Shown here: piece by piece, positions 12,801 through 25,284 of the stretch | Layout: every line of letters begins with the position of its first letter | Numbering within the stretch: position 1 is the stretch's first letter | Source of the DNA: Zonotrichia leucophrys gambelii | Lineage: Eukaryota > Chordata > Aves > Passeriformes > Passerellidae | DNA: 64,000 nt | Reading direction: 5' to 3' | Assembly (NCBI RefSeq): GCF_028769735.1 | Contig: NC_088173.1 | Coordinates: 62,528,421-62,592,420 of the forward strand | Notes under the pieces: model-generated | Database searches by the model: none | Seen by the model: only the letters and a program-made list of their open reading frames with translations | Told to the model about the DNA's origin: nothing | Made by a program: the position numbers and the translations under genes

Positions 12801-15800
12801 ATTACACCTCCGTCCATGAAAAACACTATATTTTCTCCAAATATGCATTATTTAATATTTTGTATTATGCCTTAAATTTTTCAGTTCCAGTTTCATGTGT
12901 CAGAGAGTCTCTTTGATATTACTGTTGAATTCATTTGTGTATGGAGGATAACTACTATGGGTGCCTTTCATAAGTACTTAAAACATACACTTTAGAGATA
13001 AAGAATTCAGAGATGCAAAGACAAAAGAAATAAAAACATTGAATCATTTTTCTGCAACTTCTGAGAGATTTTGGTATAAACTATAGTACAAATTATTACC
13101 TGTGGAAAAGATTTTAGTACAGACAAACACAAAATTGAGTATCATTTCTAAGCATGGACATATTTCTCATAGAAAAACCCTACTATTGAGGTGGAGCAAA
13201 AGCAAAGGAAATTTATCTGTGCACCTACAGGATGGAAGTTTTCAGCATGATCTCTTTAAATTTAGATCCAGAATATTTTAATATTTCCTATGCTTTTTAA
13301 AATGCTCTCAGACAGCCAGAGTTGATATAAAAGAAGTGCATACATTTTATATTACTAAGTAGATATTTTATTAGTTTAACTGATTATTTTTTGAAGGTTT
13401 TATATAATTATATATTTATTTAAAACACAGCTTTAATTGAGAGTAAATCAATTGAGTTATGTGCAACAGAATTTACCCATATGAATATAAACTAATATTC
13501 TGATTTAACAGCAAACAAACCAAGAGACACTTTTGATCCTGGATTCCTTGAAAAGGTACACCTGATGTGAACAGGTTCAGAATAATATTCTTTTGTAAAA
13601 AGATAAATTTTTTTTCAGTCAAATGTTACATCGAGTAAGTGTACTACAGCTTGTGCAACAAATTAATAAATGACAGTTTGGTGTGAATCTGTTCTGAGAA
13701 AATGCTGTGGGCAGAATAAAAAAAACCTGTAAATTCAAATATTGTTTTGAAACAGAAATGTTGTCTTTAAGCCAGCTGTTATTAAGAAGTATCTAGGAGC
13801 TGGGACATATCTATTTACTTGAATAAAAGAGGAAGCAAAGCAGGAAGAACTGAATGAAAGCACTTTCAGTGTTCAGGCCCCCATCTGAAAAAGCTTCTGA
13901 GCTCATGTGGGTTTATTCGGACTGAAATCTAGTTTGAGCTTGAAATTAAGCTCCAATTTAATTCCCAGTGACTAAATGGTAGTTTGTTGCAATGAGACTT
14001 GAGTGAACCTCACTTATCAATTGAGCAGAGAAATAAAGGCATATACTTGGAAAGTAAATGCTCAGAGGGCAAAAATGGAAATACTGAGCTAAATTTATGG
14101 TATGAAAAAAGTGTCTACAGAAAGGGGATGGTTATTGTCATTAAATATAGTGTAATTTATTGCATCTGATTATTAATATAGTATGTGATTCTCACGTGCC
14201 AAACTTGTAGAAATTATTTTACTGTAAGCCAAAGTTGAAGTATGAAGAACCTATGGGACAGCATAAAATACCTCTGACTGTTGCACTTTTCAGGAGTTAT
14301 CACCCACAAACCATGGTAATGAGGGTACATAAACTTGTTTTTTTGCCCCACTAGTAGTTTGGGATTTCATTATTTTTCAGGAATTACTTTGGTCTTTTCA
14401 AAAACCTTGTCTATGCTCCTGGCCTAAAGGATATTTGTGCAACACACTTCACAAAACATAATTAGATACTAAACATGATCACTTCCACTGTGTGATTCAG
14501 AATGTTTTGGTTGTTCTGAAAAATGAACTGCTTCCTAGTGCATGCTAATTGTATTTTCTCAGGTGAGGGACCACTGAGAAATACAGTTGCCCTTCGCCGG
14601 TACAGAATTTCACTTACATTTATATCCTGAAGAGCTACTTATACAGCTTAACATATAATTGTGAACATCTGTTGTTTACTGATGGAGACTGTTTGAAACA
14701 GAATACTTTCATATTGTGAATTTTTTCAAATTAAATTATGAATACAATAAAGTTCATGTTGCATACATTTACTAAGTGAAAACAATTGCAATTCTATCTT
14801 AATATATTCTTCCTGTGTTTTGTGAAAAAACTCTGGTGCTTTGATTCTGTAATCTATTTAAGTACATGTATTATTTTATTAGAATAGGGTCTGTCTTCTT
14901 GTTTTTCTTTAAATGTATTTGTGACTGTCCTCTTTTGACTTAATCTATGGTAAACAAACAGATTTCTTTAGCATAGCATTTAACAAAAAACTCACTTGAC
15001 TTGTCACCTACATATATATGTACAAGAGGTTTTATAAAATTATTTCTTGCCTTCCACATAGCAGTAGGCCCAACGAAGCATATTTTAAAATTAATGAATT
15101 ACCATTATGATATGAAACATTGGCCATTCTAACATGGCATGTCAACTTCCTTTTTTGTCTTCACTTGTCTTTTTCTCTAAAAGATTCAGCTCAACAAAGA
15201 TTTATTTACTCTTCTACTTTAATTTTATTGAAAATACACATAATGAGATTATAACAGAGCAATAATCATTGGAACCTTACTGGAAATCATATAAGTATTT
15301 AATTTCGGTAACCTCATGTACTCTTTTTATTCTTTTGTCAGAAAAATAGAACAACAGCTATATACTGGAATTTTAATTTGCTTCTCCATTATAAAAGTTA
15401 GCAAAAGATCCTTCTTGGCTCTTCCCTTCCTCTAATGGGCTCATACTTATTTTAAATGTATTTCATTCTTATTTTGGTCACTGAAGCTAATGTATGCACA
15501 AACTCACAAGCTGGGAGCCTTAGAGGGACTGAACTTTTTGTCCCTGATACAGACAAAAAGCCATATCTGGGCAGTCTCATTTACATTAATTATTATGTTG
15601 TTCCACCATAGTTTCAATTACTTTTTTTATTGCTTCATCTGACTTTAGTGGATTGCTTATGCCTTTACTATATTTGTTATTGGTCAAGGACATATGAGAT
15701 AGCAATTCTGCCTGAATTCACCCTCTTCACCTAGCCAAGAAGGTCATTAGAGTCCTTTCACTCACAAAATGCAGAGCAGCTCTGCGCCACCACCAGCAAA

Positions 15801-15841
15801 TCCTAGTTATCAAGTAGGATAAATCAGTAATCAAGATGTAG
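6871..15841. other. Long unique AT-rich non-coding stretch
   Basis: About 9 kb with no recognised gene or dispersed repeat. The longest frame (7296-7694, plus, 132 codons) has no motif and contains a phenylalanine-rich stretch from a T-rich run. Poly(A) occurs near 11063-11078 and a T-rich run near 10680-10700. Ancient repeats decayed beyond recognition by eye cannot be excluded. Confidence 0.5.
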
Positions 15842-15902
15842 TAATAATAATAACTGTTATTATACATTGTTATTGTTATTTTTATTTTTGTTATTATTAT
15901 TA
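15842..15902. repeat. 13-bp inverted repeat, TAA/TTA-rich
   Basis: TAATAATAATAAC at 15842-15854 is the exact reverse complement of GTTATTATTATTA at 15890-15902, giving a possible stem of 13 bp with a loop of about 35 nt that is itself TTATT-rich. It probably arose from trinucleotide slippage. It ends about 55 bp before an LTR. Confidence 0.7.
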
Positions 15903-15956
15903 AAATGTGGAATTTCATTGTCCAGACCACTTTCTTCACCTTTTTTTGAACAATTT

Positions 15957-16454
15957 TGATAGACAGGGTTTGCATGGCCAAGTTTTGGTAATGGGGAGAA
16001 ATCTTCCTCCATGTCCAGCAGAGCCAATCATTTGTAGGCCCAAAGATGGCTGTGGGTCAATGATTGGCCAGTCAGAAATCAGTTAAGGTCCTTGTGAAAA
16101 CATATTGAAGAAGAACAATAAAAAAAAAAAAAAAAGAAAAGATATTATTGTGTAGTTATAATTGTGGCCAGAGAAATGAGGGGTGAGAATATGTGAGAGG
16201 AACAACTCCTAAGTCAGTGCAGAAGAGATTTTGGTTTTTCTCCCCATTATCCTGACCTGTTTTTGTGTGTAATAAATTCAGTTAATAACTCTAATTCCAG
16301 CTTGTTTTGCCCATCATGGTATTCAGTGAGTGATCTCTCTCTGTCCTTATCTCCACTCATGAACTCTCTGTTATATTTTCTCTTCCCTCTCCAGCTGCAG
16401 AGGGGAGTAAGAGAGAGGCTTTGGTGGGTGCTTGGGACCCAGCCAGGGTCAACA
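15957..16454 (+). mobile_element. Solo LTR, avian ERVL-type, compact form
   Basis: The sequence matches, by recall, an avian ERVL long terminal repeat in its landmarks and their order: a 5' part with GGCCAAGTTTTGGTAA, the phrase CATGTCCAGCAGAGCCAAT, a GTAATAAATT polyadenylation region near 16269, TGTTTTGCCCATCATGG, a pyrimidine-rich part with ATATTTTCTCTTCCCTCTCC, and the end CCAGCCAGGGTCAACA. It starts at about TGATAG and ends in CA. The GC-rich tandem-repeat middle I remember for this LTR type is absent, so the copy is about 0.5 kb. No internal retroviral sequence is recognised on either side, so it is called solo. Exact ends are uncertain by about 10 bp. Confidence 0.75.
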
Positions 16455-18065
16455 GCTTATTTCATCCAAGACAAAGGCAAAAGCAAGGATATTGAAGAAT
16501 AAGGATTTTGGCAAGATATTATTTTGGCATATTAGGATGCAAGAAGAATGTAGAAGACCAGATGGCTCTTCTCTTTAAGGAGCCCAAGTGCAGAGGCTGG
16601 CAGTTAGTTCAGGGATCTGATTCCTACCTGGCACAGCCAAAAGGTCTTCAAGACATGAAAGGAGAAAAATGGCTAGATATTTTGAGGGCAATGTTTTGAG
16701 GGCAGTGTTTCAAATGAAATAGACCATCTTTTGCCCTAAGAAGGACAAAAGAGCATAGGATGTTCCTCTCTGGATATTTTTGCCATTAAATGTAAAGGAT
16801 ATGCCTTTATATTTGTTGAACTGAAAGTAAAACTCTGCTTAAAAATTATATATGAGGATTTTTGATACATTTGCTGTATGTTTTGGTGTCAGCCACAGCA
16901 GCATGCAAACTTGGGCAATGAAGGAGAAAGAACAGAGACTCATGTAAACAGGTATATTTCTGAACCAAAGAGTTTGAATTGACACTGCATGATACATTGC
17001 ATATTAGATATGATTTATTTTTCCAGTAGAAGAGCTTGATACTGAGAAGTGAGAAATGGGTGACAGTCTAGTGTATGCAGGCCCTTCAGGAAAATCAAAT
17101 TATTTTCTTTATTGTCATGTTTTAGAATTGAACTTTTAAATGCTGTCTATATTTTATATTTGGAGGCCTTGAAATTATTAAGAACATTAAAGCATTGAAA
17201 GAGTAGTAAAGGCAGGTAAGTCAGCACAAAATCTTATTCATGAAGACATGTGGAATAACTTCTACACTGCCCTGGGCAAACTCTTGACTCAAGAAAGAAC
17301 ACTTCTAATGCTTGTGTAATTAGTGTCAGACATGCTAAATTATGTAAAATTAAGCATTTTGTATGAAATTAAATATAAGTTTATGTTCTTATCACATTCA
17401 AGTGCAAAAAGAGCAGGCGTTCTTGCCTGTCAGTGTTGATCTAGATTTCATGCAGTTCGCTTTAGAATGGCTATTGATTTTGTCATATTTACATTATAAC
17501 ATGTTTCACAATTTCTGCATAGTCATCAAAGCTTTATCTATTTCCTAGACAAATGTACAATCTAGGAGAATGAAATTTCTGTATTTTATTACTAACTTTC
17601 ACACTTATCCTTGAAAAGACAGATTAAATCATATTTTATTTTCCACACTACTTACATGATAAAAGCTATTTAATAGATTTCATGAGGACAGAGAACAGTA
17701 TGACAACCATTTAGTTTGATCCTGAATAAGAAAGACTACAGGATTTAGTGAGGTTACACACTTGAATAAGTAATCTTGTGCTACCACATTTTTTTCACAG
17801 GGCTTTCAGAAATATAAGTGATAAAGGAAAATAATTTTGTATGTGGTTCCTATGGCTAGTTCAATAATAATGATTAAAAATAAAAAAACAGGAAAAAAAT
17901 TAAAAATTGGAATTTAAAACATATACAACATGTAATCTGAACTTCTATAGAATTTTATACCTTAGTCAACATACGTGATTAAATGAGAAATGCCTTTCTG
18001 TTTAGATAATGGTCAAGTTCCTTCTAGTTTGATAAACAAATGCTATCTTTCTTTTCTCCAATAAT
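16455..18065. other. Unclassified sequence downstream of the LTR
   Basis: Nothing recognisable. The first 250 bases after the LTR (to about 16710) are less AT-rich and hold a 63-codon frame without motifs. They could be leftover retroviral or old repeat sequence, but I have no positive evidence. The rest is AT-rich unique DNA. Confidence 0.4.
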
Positions 18066-18330
18066 AAGGCAGTGGCTGTCAGGGAGCAGCAGGGCTGGCC
18101 CTGAGGGATGGGACGGTGGCGCAGGGCAGGCAGGGCTGTGCCGCCCTGAGAGAGAAGCAGAGCGGAGCAGGACGGCCACAGCCGCCACAATCAGCACTGG
18201 ACAGAGGGAGGTGATGAGCGAGGTCAGGGAACGTGTGGGGAGCAGAGTCAGCACATCAGGGGGGCAGAGCAGGGCTGAGCCAGGGGACACCACGGCAGGG
18301 CTCAGGCAGGGATGTGACATTCACATCTGA
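18066..18330. other. GC-rich island of unknown origin
   Basis: About 265 bases with strongly raised G+C and many GCAGGGC/GAGCAGG-like words, set abruptly in AT-rich flanks. Open frames run across it on both strands (plus 18040-18330, 96 codons; minus 18024-18320, 98 codons), as expected when stop codons are depleted by GC content, and neither protein is recognisable. Possible origins are a fragment of a GC-rich LTR or retroviral leader, a transposed piece of a GC-rich microchromosome region, or a small CpG island. A GT-rich stretch follows at about 18358-18388. Confidence 0.5.
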
Positions 18331-19814
18331 GCTTAACTCCAGCCTCTGAACACTGGGAGTGTGTGTGGATGTGCATGTGTGTGTCTAGGGCGGTGTTCAG
18401 GGGAGGCTAAATAGGGCAAACATCCTTCCTGAATATTAAGGCCCATCTGTGCACTCAGGGCCCCGATTTCTCAGAATATTTTTGCAGGTGTCTTCTAAGC
18501 TCAGATTTTTGGTATGTTTTACAAAGTGAGAACTGGATCCTGTATTTTCAATGTTATGTCATTAATTCCATATTAGTTTATCCCTCTACCAAAATAGAAA
18601 AATAAAATATTCAGCCTCAAAGCTATTATGAAAGGTGTTTCATAGTGTTCAGTACCTACGTATGAATTTCTAATATTTTTCTGCATAAAATTAAGGCTGC
18701 AGGATGCATCCTCTAGGTGTGAAATTTGTGTAGCTGATAGTATCATTCTTTAATAACTTTGCTAAAATACATGTGACCCTTTTATATATTTAAACCCCTT
18801 TCATCTAACATCATGTTTATTTACAAACATACTAGATGGTCTGTGGTTTATGTATCAGAGAATTTTAATACACCTTGAGGTTTTTCAGTGATTCATACAT
18901 AGGGCTGTATTTATTTGGTACAAGAAATAAGACAAATTATGCTAGTTTTATGACTTGTTGGTACCCTAAGATAAGGAGATGTTTTAGCACTTATCTGATC
19001 TGCAAACAGTTCTTTTTCCACTGGCAAAGGCAGTCTACCTGCTGGTAGATAAAGCTGATGGAGTTTATGTCCTCAATTCAACTCTAAGACTTAAAATCAA
19101 TTCAGTTAGGGAAGAGTGATAAAGTCATTCTAGTAAATGTAAGATACCATGGATTTCCACGTATACTTGATCAAGCTCCTAGCTGCTACTGCTTCACAGG
19201 GATCTACTACATGCATATCATTCACGAACATGTGCAAATATTGCTGACTATTAGTTACCTCTTCTGTAAGAAAGTATGTTTACAAACTGGAGATTTGTGC
19301 ATTTTTTGCTTCTCTTAAATGCTTAACTATGAATTACCAAAATCATACCACAAACATAACACACAACTAATGGTTAATATATTGATTTTCCAAATAAATA
19401 TCAGTACAGAAGAAGCACAGATTATCTATAACTATTGTTATTTATAGCCATGACAAGCTGTATAAAAATGACAAAAAAACCCATTTTACAAATATTTTAA
19501 AAAAGCAAGGTTTATACTAACCTCATTTCAGTCTTTTGCATGCATCTCTATGTGTCATGATCATCAGTTCTTCTTTCTTCGTAGCTATACACAACACAAA
19601 AATACTTTCTGCCTTTCCACATAGATGAATTGAAATGGATTATTTGAAGCTAACATAAGCAAATAATAATTAATATACAATGTGTAATTTGTCATATACT
19701 TTGTAATGTAAGACATATATATCACATATATAGTGTATCATATACAATCTAATAAACTCAGTACAGTTGCTGCCAGTTGTTTTGCAATTTCTTATTTTTC
19801 CACAAACTTTACTT
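18331..19814. other. Unique AT-rich non-coding sequence
   Basis: No gene or repeat is recognised apart from the short TG-rich run just after the GC island. Confidence 0.5.
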
Positions 19815-20035
19815 GGAATCATTGAATGGTTTCAGTACAAAGGAAGACTTGAAGTTCGATCCCCCAACAATGAGCAGGGACTTAACTAGATCAGCTTGCT
19901 CACAGCCCTTTCCCAAATGACTTTTGAGAGTTTCAGAGATGGGGCATGAACCCTCTCTCCAGGTAACTTGTTCCAGTGTTTCACTGAAAAAAGTTCTTCC
20001 TCATAGCTCATCTCAATCTCTCTTCTTTTGAGGTA
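19815..20035 (-). mobile_element. CR1 LINE 3' fragment
   Basis: Read on the minus strand this is the terminal part of a CR1 non-LTR retrotransposon. The plus-strand left edge, GGAATCATTGAATGGTTTCA, is the complement of the CR1 3' terminal repeat region. It continues through degraded equivalents of the usual 3' UTR landmarks, such as AACTTGTTCCAGTGTTTCAC near 19964. Only the 3' end survives, typical of 5'-truncated CR1 insertions. It is strongly diverged and so probably old. Confidence 0.8.
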
Positions 20036-21790
20036 AGACTAAAGTGATTCACCGCTAGTAGAAAAAAATTTGATCATAAATGTATGTGTATGGTGTGAAC
20101 AGAGAGAATGAGGAAAAAGAATGGGACCAAGGAAAATAAAAGTGGAAAGTAAGAGTAATAGGAGAAATAACAGGGAAATAACATAGGAGAAAATGGATGA
20201 TGCAAGCTTGAAAACAAGGAGAGGAAAATCTGGAAGTGATCACTGCAAGAAGGCATGTCCATTTATTTGATGCTTAGTAAGGTTTTTTTTTCCCTTTTAA
20301 CCAAGGAGGACATAGAAGAAGTAAAAGCCAGAGAAAGAGACATTTTCATGAGAGACAAGAAACTTTTCACTTGATCTTAGTGAAGTCAGAGTTAGGAAGC
20401 CTTACATCAACCATTCTGCTTCTGTTTAGAGCCAATATTTCCCTCACCTTTGTCCCATGCAACAGTGCTTAGTTTTACCAACTTCTGCAAGACATCCTTT
20501 CAACTAAGGCCTAACTGGAATCAGCTCACCAAAAAATCAGGTGCACTTAGGCTCAGTACCTCTAACACTTTCAGAATAATAAATAATTATGTGTTTCCAG
20601 ACCAATTATTTCAAATGAGTACAACATTACCTAATTATCAGACATCAAACATATATGCTTGCTACTTGATTTTTTCAAGGGCACTCAAGCATGACAACAG
20701 CAACACACATAGACAAGTTCAGTGGACTAATTAGCAATTGGTAATGAAAAGAAAACATTGTCAAGGACTCTTTTGTATACAAGCTCATTTGTTGATGAGT
20801 GGAAGGACACTCAGTTTCTATTATAATATTAGTTTCTCTTCAAGAAAATATAATAATGTAATTGAATATAATTAACAAGGCAGTTTAGAATGCCAACAAA
20901 CCCCTTGCTAGATTTGCCAAATTTCTTAATGCAATAAATATGCACTACTTCTGAATTTTAAAGCTTTTTCCAGATTGAAGACAAAAAGAATAAGAAAGAA
21001 CAAGAATCCTGCTGATGTAATATGATAACTAGGGCTGGTGAAATAAGTGAACAATATTATGTTTAGCAAAAAATGTTATTTATTTTAAAAATAAAGATTA
21101 TGAACTTATTTTATACTTCTTTTCCATCCTAATAGGAAGCCTTGCACATAACATTAAATGACGGCTGAGGTGTAATTTTTTTTATAAAATTTGATTTGTT
21201 GGTAATATGCTATTGCAATATAACTTCTCACACAATACCAATTCTCTGACAAATCTAGCTCTAAAAATTCTTAATAAGGTATTGTGTGAATGTCTCTGCT
21301 GGAAAGTCTTCCTTTTATGTCTGTTCTCCTATAATGATGATACATTAGCAAGAACCAAGTTTACAAGTCAGCAGTCTTAGCCTTTAGTTATCACAAAACA
21401 GGTTCCATTTGAAAATATTATCTTACTATCTGAACATTTCCAAACTCATATCTAGTCAAGTTGCATTAATAATATTGATACAAATGATACAACTGGGTTC
21501 TGCTTCAAAATAGTTTTCTGAACAAACTGAAATTCTACTGTTCATAAACTCCAAAGTAGAGAAAAATATTTTTATTTTCATTTTGTGTTGGTACATATTT
21601 TATCTCCATGTACATCTTAGACATGTTTTGGTTTTTATAAATGTATTTCTTACTAAACAAAAGAGAATACAAAAATGCTGCTGACAACTGCACAGAATTG
21701 TAAAAGGAACCTGAAGGCACATTGTACCTTTCCAATAAGACAAACTGTAGTTAATGTTTGTGAAGAACAGACCTGCAACAGACAATAGTT
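20036..21790. other. Unique AT-rich non-coding sequence
   Basis: No gene, LTR or LINE signature is seen. There is a purine-rich run at about 20095-20240 on the plus strand, which produces serine/phenylalanine-rich minus-strand frames that I regard as artefacts. Confidence 0.5.
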
Positions 21791-22015
21791 TTTGTGTCAA
21801 ACTGTGTGTATGAGGAATGTATAGCCACGGGCAAGTCAGTGTCAGCAATGGCACCTGGGGACGACAATGCATCACAAAGAAGGGAATCTGAAAAGACACC
21901 AAGGCCCAAATTGTGCACTTGTGGCTTAGAGGCAGCAGTCAGCCAACAGGAGTGTTTGATTCCCTTTCACATGGGGCAAAAGAAGGACTCCACAACCACT
22001 TTCTGTTTCTGAAAG
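21791..22015. other. Moderately GC-raised block, unclassified
   Basis: A stretch of about 225 bases with more balanced composition than its flanks and two overlapping plus-strand frames (21794-22012 and 21913-22137) without recognisable motifs. It may be a decayed repeat. I see no TG..CA ends, CR1 tail or splice-site arrangement that would classify it. Confidence 0.25.
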
Positions 22016-22439
22016 AATTCCTGATAACAGAGAGAACAAGCAACACAAAAGAAAACAGATGTCTTTCTACCACGCTCAATAAATTTGTGTTATGTACAGT
22101 CACCAGGATACTGGTAGTCAGGTTTTTCAGAATGTAAACCTTGCAAGTAAAATGTAATCAAATAGTCCCCCTTAAAAATAAAAATCTACTAAAGCACAAT
22201 AGATGCTAGCATCTAGTTTCACTAGTTTCCAGCATGTTACCTGCTGTTTTCCACATGCCCTTGTCTAGTGGGCATCATAACACGTTCCAAAAAGAAAATG
22301 TCAAAATCAAAACTTATTTGAGACTGTCCTTCATATAATGATATATACATACTCATATTTCTGTTCTCATAATAGCCAAAGAGGTTTGGAGAAACCCCAA
22401 TTTTACACGTCCTGAATTATAGGAAAGCTATTTCTTCAG
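22016..22439. other. AT-rich spacer, nothing recognised
   Basis: About 420 bases without a recognised gene, LINE or LTR signature. Confidence 0.45.
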
Positions 22440-22712
22440 TCAGTGTTTTAGTGGGCTTGGCTCATTGTGGATGAGAGCAGCTGTAGAGATGGTTTGGTTA
22501 GAAGCTGAAACTTACTGAGAAAAGAACATGACTGTTGAAAAGCACTGACAAGAAAGGACTGACAGAGAAAGGACTCCCAGGCTGAAACTGCCGGCCTGGG
22601 AACTCGGCCGAGGAATGATAAACGTCCTTGAAGTACAGCTTGATACACAGAGACTTGACACATCCTGAGATACCACTGACAAGCACAAAAAACAAGGCAC
22701 TGTAACAGCAAC
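22440..22712. other. Moderately GC-raised block, unclassified
   Basis: Another island of more balanced composition. It is open in all three minus-strand frames over about 190-260 bases, which itself argues against a single real coding frame. No LINE, LTR or exon signature is recognised. Confidence 0.25.
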
Positions 22713-24781
22713 TTATTGTCTGAAAGGGTGGAAAACTGTCTGGAAAAATAAAATTACTCTGAAAGAACAGAAAATACCATCATCTACTGGCTGTTAAGGT
22801 TAAAAAAAATCAAAATTAAGTGCATCTACTGTCAGCTCTAAGTAGTATGTCCTATGCCCTCTTACATCTCTATAACAGGGCATTTATTTTCATCAAAAAA
22901 GGAGCCTCTCTCTCTGAGAACTCCCCACACTACTCCTACTTTTCCTTTCTCAGATTGAATTCTCCACATTAACTTTTTATGAAATCTTGGACTTTCACTG
23001 CCTGAGTTCAGACTCAGAAACAGATTGTCACTGAAGTGAGATTCAGTCTGTTACCTTGTTGTACCCAAGTTTTGGGGTTTGTTTGGTTTGCCCTCCTGCC
23101 TCTTGGATGCTTGGATCTCCATCTGCAATCAGCTTGTCCTTCCCTTTGGGATTGTTTTTCCTTTTCTGAAATCTGTCTTATTCATTTGATAGTGATGAAA
23201 TATTTGTCTCCCAATTACTCTATTGTACCTGTTGTTAAATTGCTGATAAGTTGCTTCAGAAATAAGTTTCTATAAGAGGATATGTCTACTTGGCTGTCAC
23301 TGTTATTGCTTGTTGCTACATGATTGATTACTGTTATTATTGATTGTTGACCCACTTTTGATTGATCCTGTATCAATGAAAGCTAATGATAATCTGTAAT
23401 AGTTTGAGATATACGTACTCCGTTAAACATAGGCATACTTGTTAGTGGTAAGTTTTGTGATCATTTACATGGTAATGGTGATTCATGTGGCATTTGTGGT
23501 AACTTTTAATATAGTAGAGAAATTTAAAAGATAAAGTCTCTGTGTCCCTGTGTATTGCAAAATACTACTAACCCTTTGTTAGAGTTTTTATACATCTGAA
23601 GAGCAGTCAGACTTTAGATTTTGACAATCACTAGACTCAACAGATACAAACTTCTTTGTTGAAAGTACTGACTAAAATGAAATGAATGATTGTTTAGACA
23701 GCATCCCTTCAAACATTCTCAAGTACCTAATGAAACAGAGATGTGTTTTCTTTTTCTTTGAGTTGTACACCTTCAAAAGTTTGAGGGTGTATCAACAGTT
23801 TCATAATGTCAATAAATATAAGTGATTTGAATACAATGTTTGGGTTTTCAAAGACAGGAGGAGGGAGGATTAACTATGGATAGGATGGAGAGAAGATTAG
23901 CTATTATTCTATCTAGACATCTACTCCTAATGTTGTAAAAAAAGACAGGATACACCAAGACAACATGGAAAAAGCATGTTTTTCCTCCGTCCTAAAATGA
24001 AATGTAAGTAAAAATTTATTACAACCTGTAGCTAAGTAAATCACATATTACATAAGCTCTCAAATGAGAAGTCTAAAAATATTTCTTACAATATAAGATT
24101 TCAGAAAACAAGGTTAATATAAATTTTATAAGACATTTAAAACATGTTGAGGTCAATTTTTGTGGATTATCTAGACTGTGATACTTATGTCTGAAAAGAG
24201 AAGGTTTCATTAAGTCTTAATGATTTAAAAGAAGTAAAAGTGACAGAATCACTTCAATTGAGCAGCAAAGAAGACATCGTAGAGTATTACCAGTTTGAGA
24301 CAGTGTCCCATTCAGTACATCAATATACCCAAAAATTATCTACATCATGAATTCAAAGGTAGGACAAAAAAATTCTGATAGATATTTGCAGCAAACTTTA
24401 ACTTATACATTTACATATATATGTTGGATTTTATTTCTGTTAAGTCTGTGGATTTTACAGTTTTGTTCTTGTTACAGAGGTTTTTTTACAGTAACTACAT
24501 GTGTGTGGCTTGACAACACAGTACTCTCTAAAAGGCCTCTGTAATTCTTTCATGCTTACAAGAAAGTTCTAAAGGACTTTTTTTACCTCTCTTCATGTAA
24601 GTTTATGGTCATACACTATTTATCTGACACTACCTCCACTGAAATAAAAACTAAATAGATGAGAGAAAAAAAAAAAATCACAAGAATCTATGATAAGGTT
24701 AACCATGAGTGGCTGAAGGGAAAGTGGTGGTTGCAGCCTTTTGGGGTTTTAGTGAAACTTTTAATACTGTCCCTCTGTACA
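22713..24781. other. Unique AT-rich non-coding sequence
   Basis: No gene or dispersed repeat is recognised. Confidence 0.5.
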
Positions 24782-25135
24782 GGTTTGGATTGGGATAGAA
24801 TTTTCTTTTTTTTTTCAGAACAGCCACTATGGGGATGTGTTTTGTGTGTTTGTGCAAAAACATGGCTGATAACACAGGGATGTTACCGCAAGTGCTGAGC
24901 AGTGCTTGCACTGAGTCAATGCCTTTCCTGTGTCTCACCCCATCTCACCAGAAGTAGGCTGCGGGTGTGCAAGGGGTTAGGAGGGGCACAGCTGACCCCA
25001 GCTGACCCAAGGGATATTCCATATCACAAGACACCATGCTGAGCAATAAGTTTAGTAGAGAGGTTGGCAGGGTGGACATGCTTCGGGGACTGGCTGTGCA
25101 TTGGTCAGCTGGTGGTGAGCAATTCTTTTCATTTA
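24782..25135 (+). mobile_element. Partial LTR, avian ERV (family shared with 27.5, 47.4 and 50.7 kb)
   Basis: It shares a long run of landmarks with the other copies: GGGATAGAATTTTCTT at the 5' side, TGATAACACAGGGATGTT, GCTGAGCAGTGCTTGCAC, GGCTGCGGGTGTGC, GACCCAAGGGATATTCCATA and CACCATGCTGAGCAATAA. The last is the degraded region just ahead of the expected TATA box. The family's 3' third is missing or unrecognisable, and a CR1 follows from about 25285. An open antisense frame across the core encodes a peptide that recurs in the other LTR copies, which supports common descent but not coding function. Confidence 0.75.
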
Positions 25136-25284
25136 CATCATGAAACACATGAATATGATCAAGCTGCTGCAGGGAATGCCTTCCAACACTGCCTTGGCGG
25201 TGAGGGAAAGCAAAAGCAGAGAATTTCTCATAGTTCACCATGATTTCACTTGATTTCAGTGCTGCAACAGGCAACATGAATTTG

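Noticed and set aside
18024..18330. 96- and 98-codon frames on opposite strands
   Set aside because: Both arise from stop-codon depletion in the GC-rich island. Neither protein is recognisable and they overlap completely.
19848..19865. Possible tRNA T-arm (GTTCGATCCCC)
   Set aside because: It falls inside the antisense CR1 fragment, and no acceptor stem, D-arm or anticodon arm can be folded around it.
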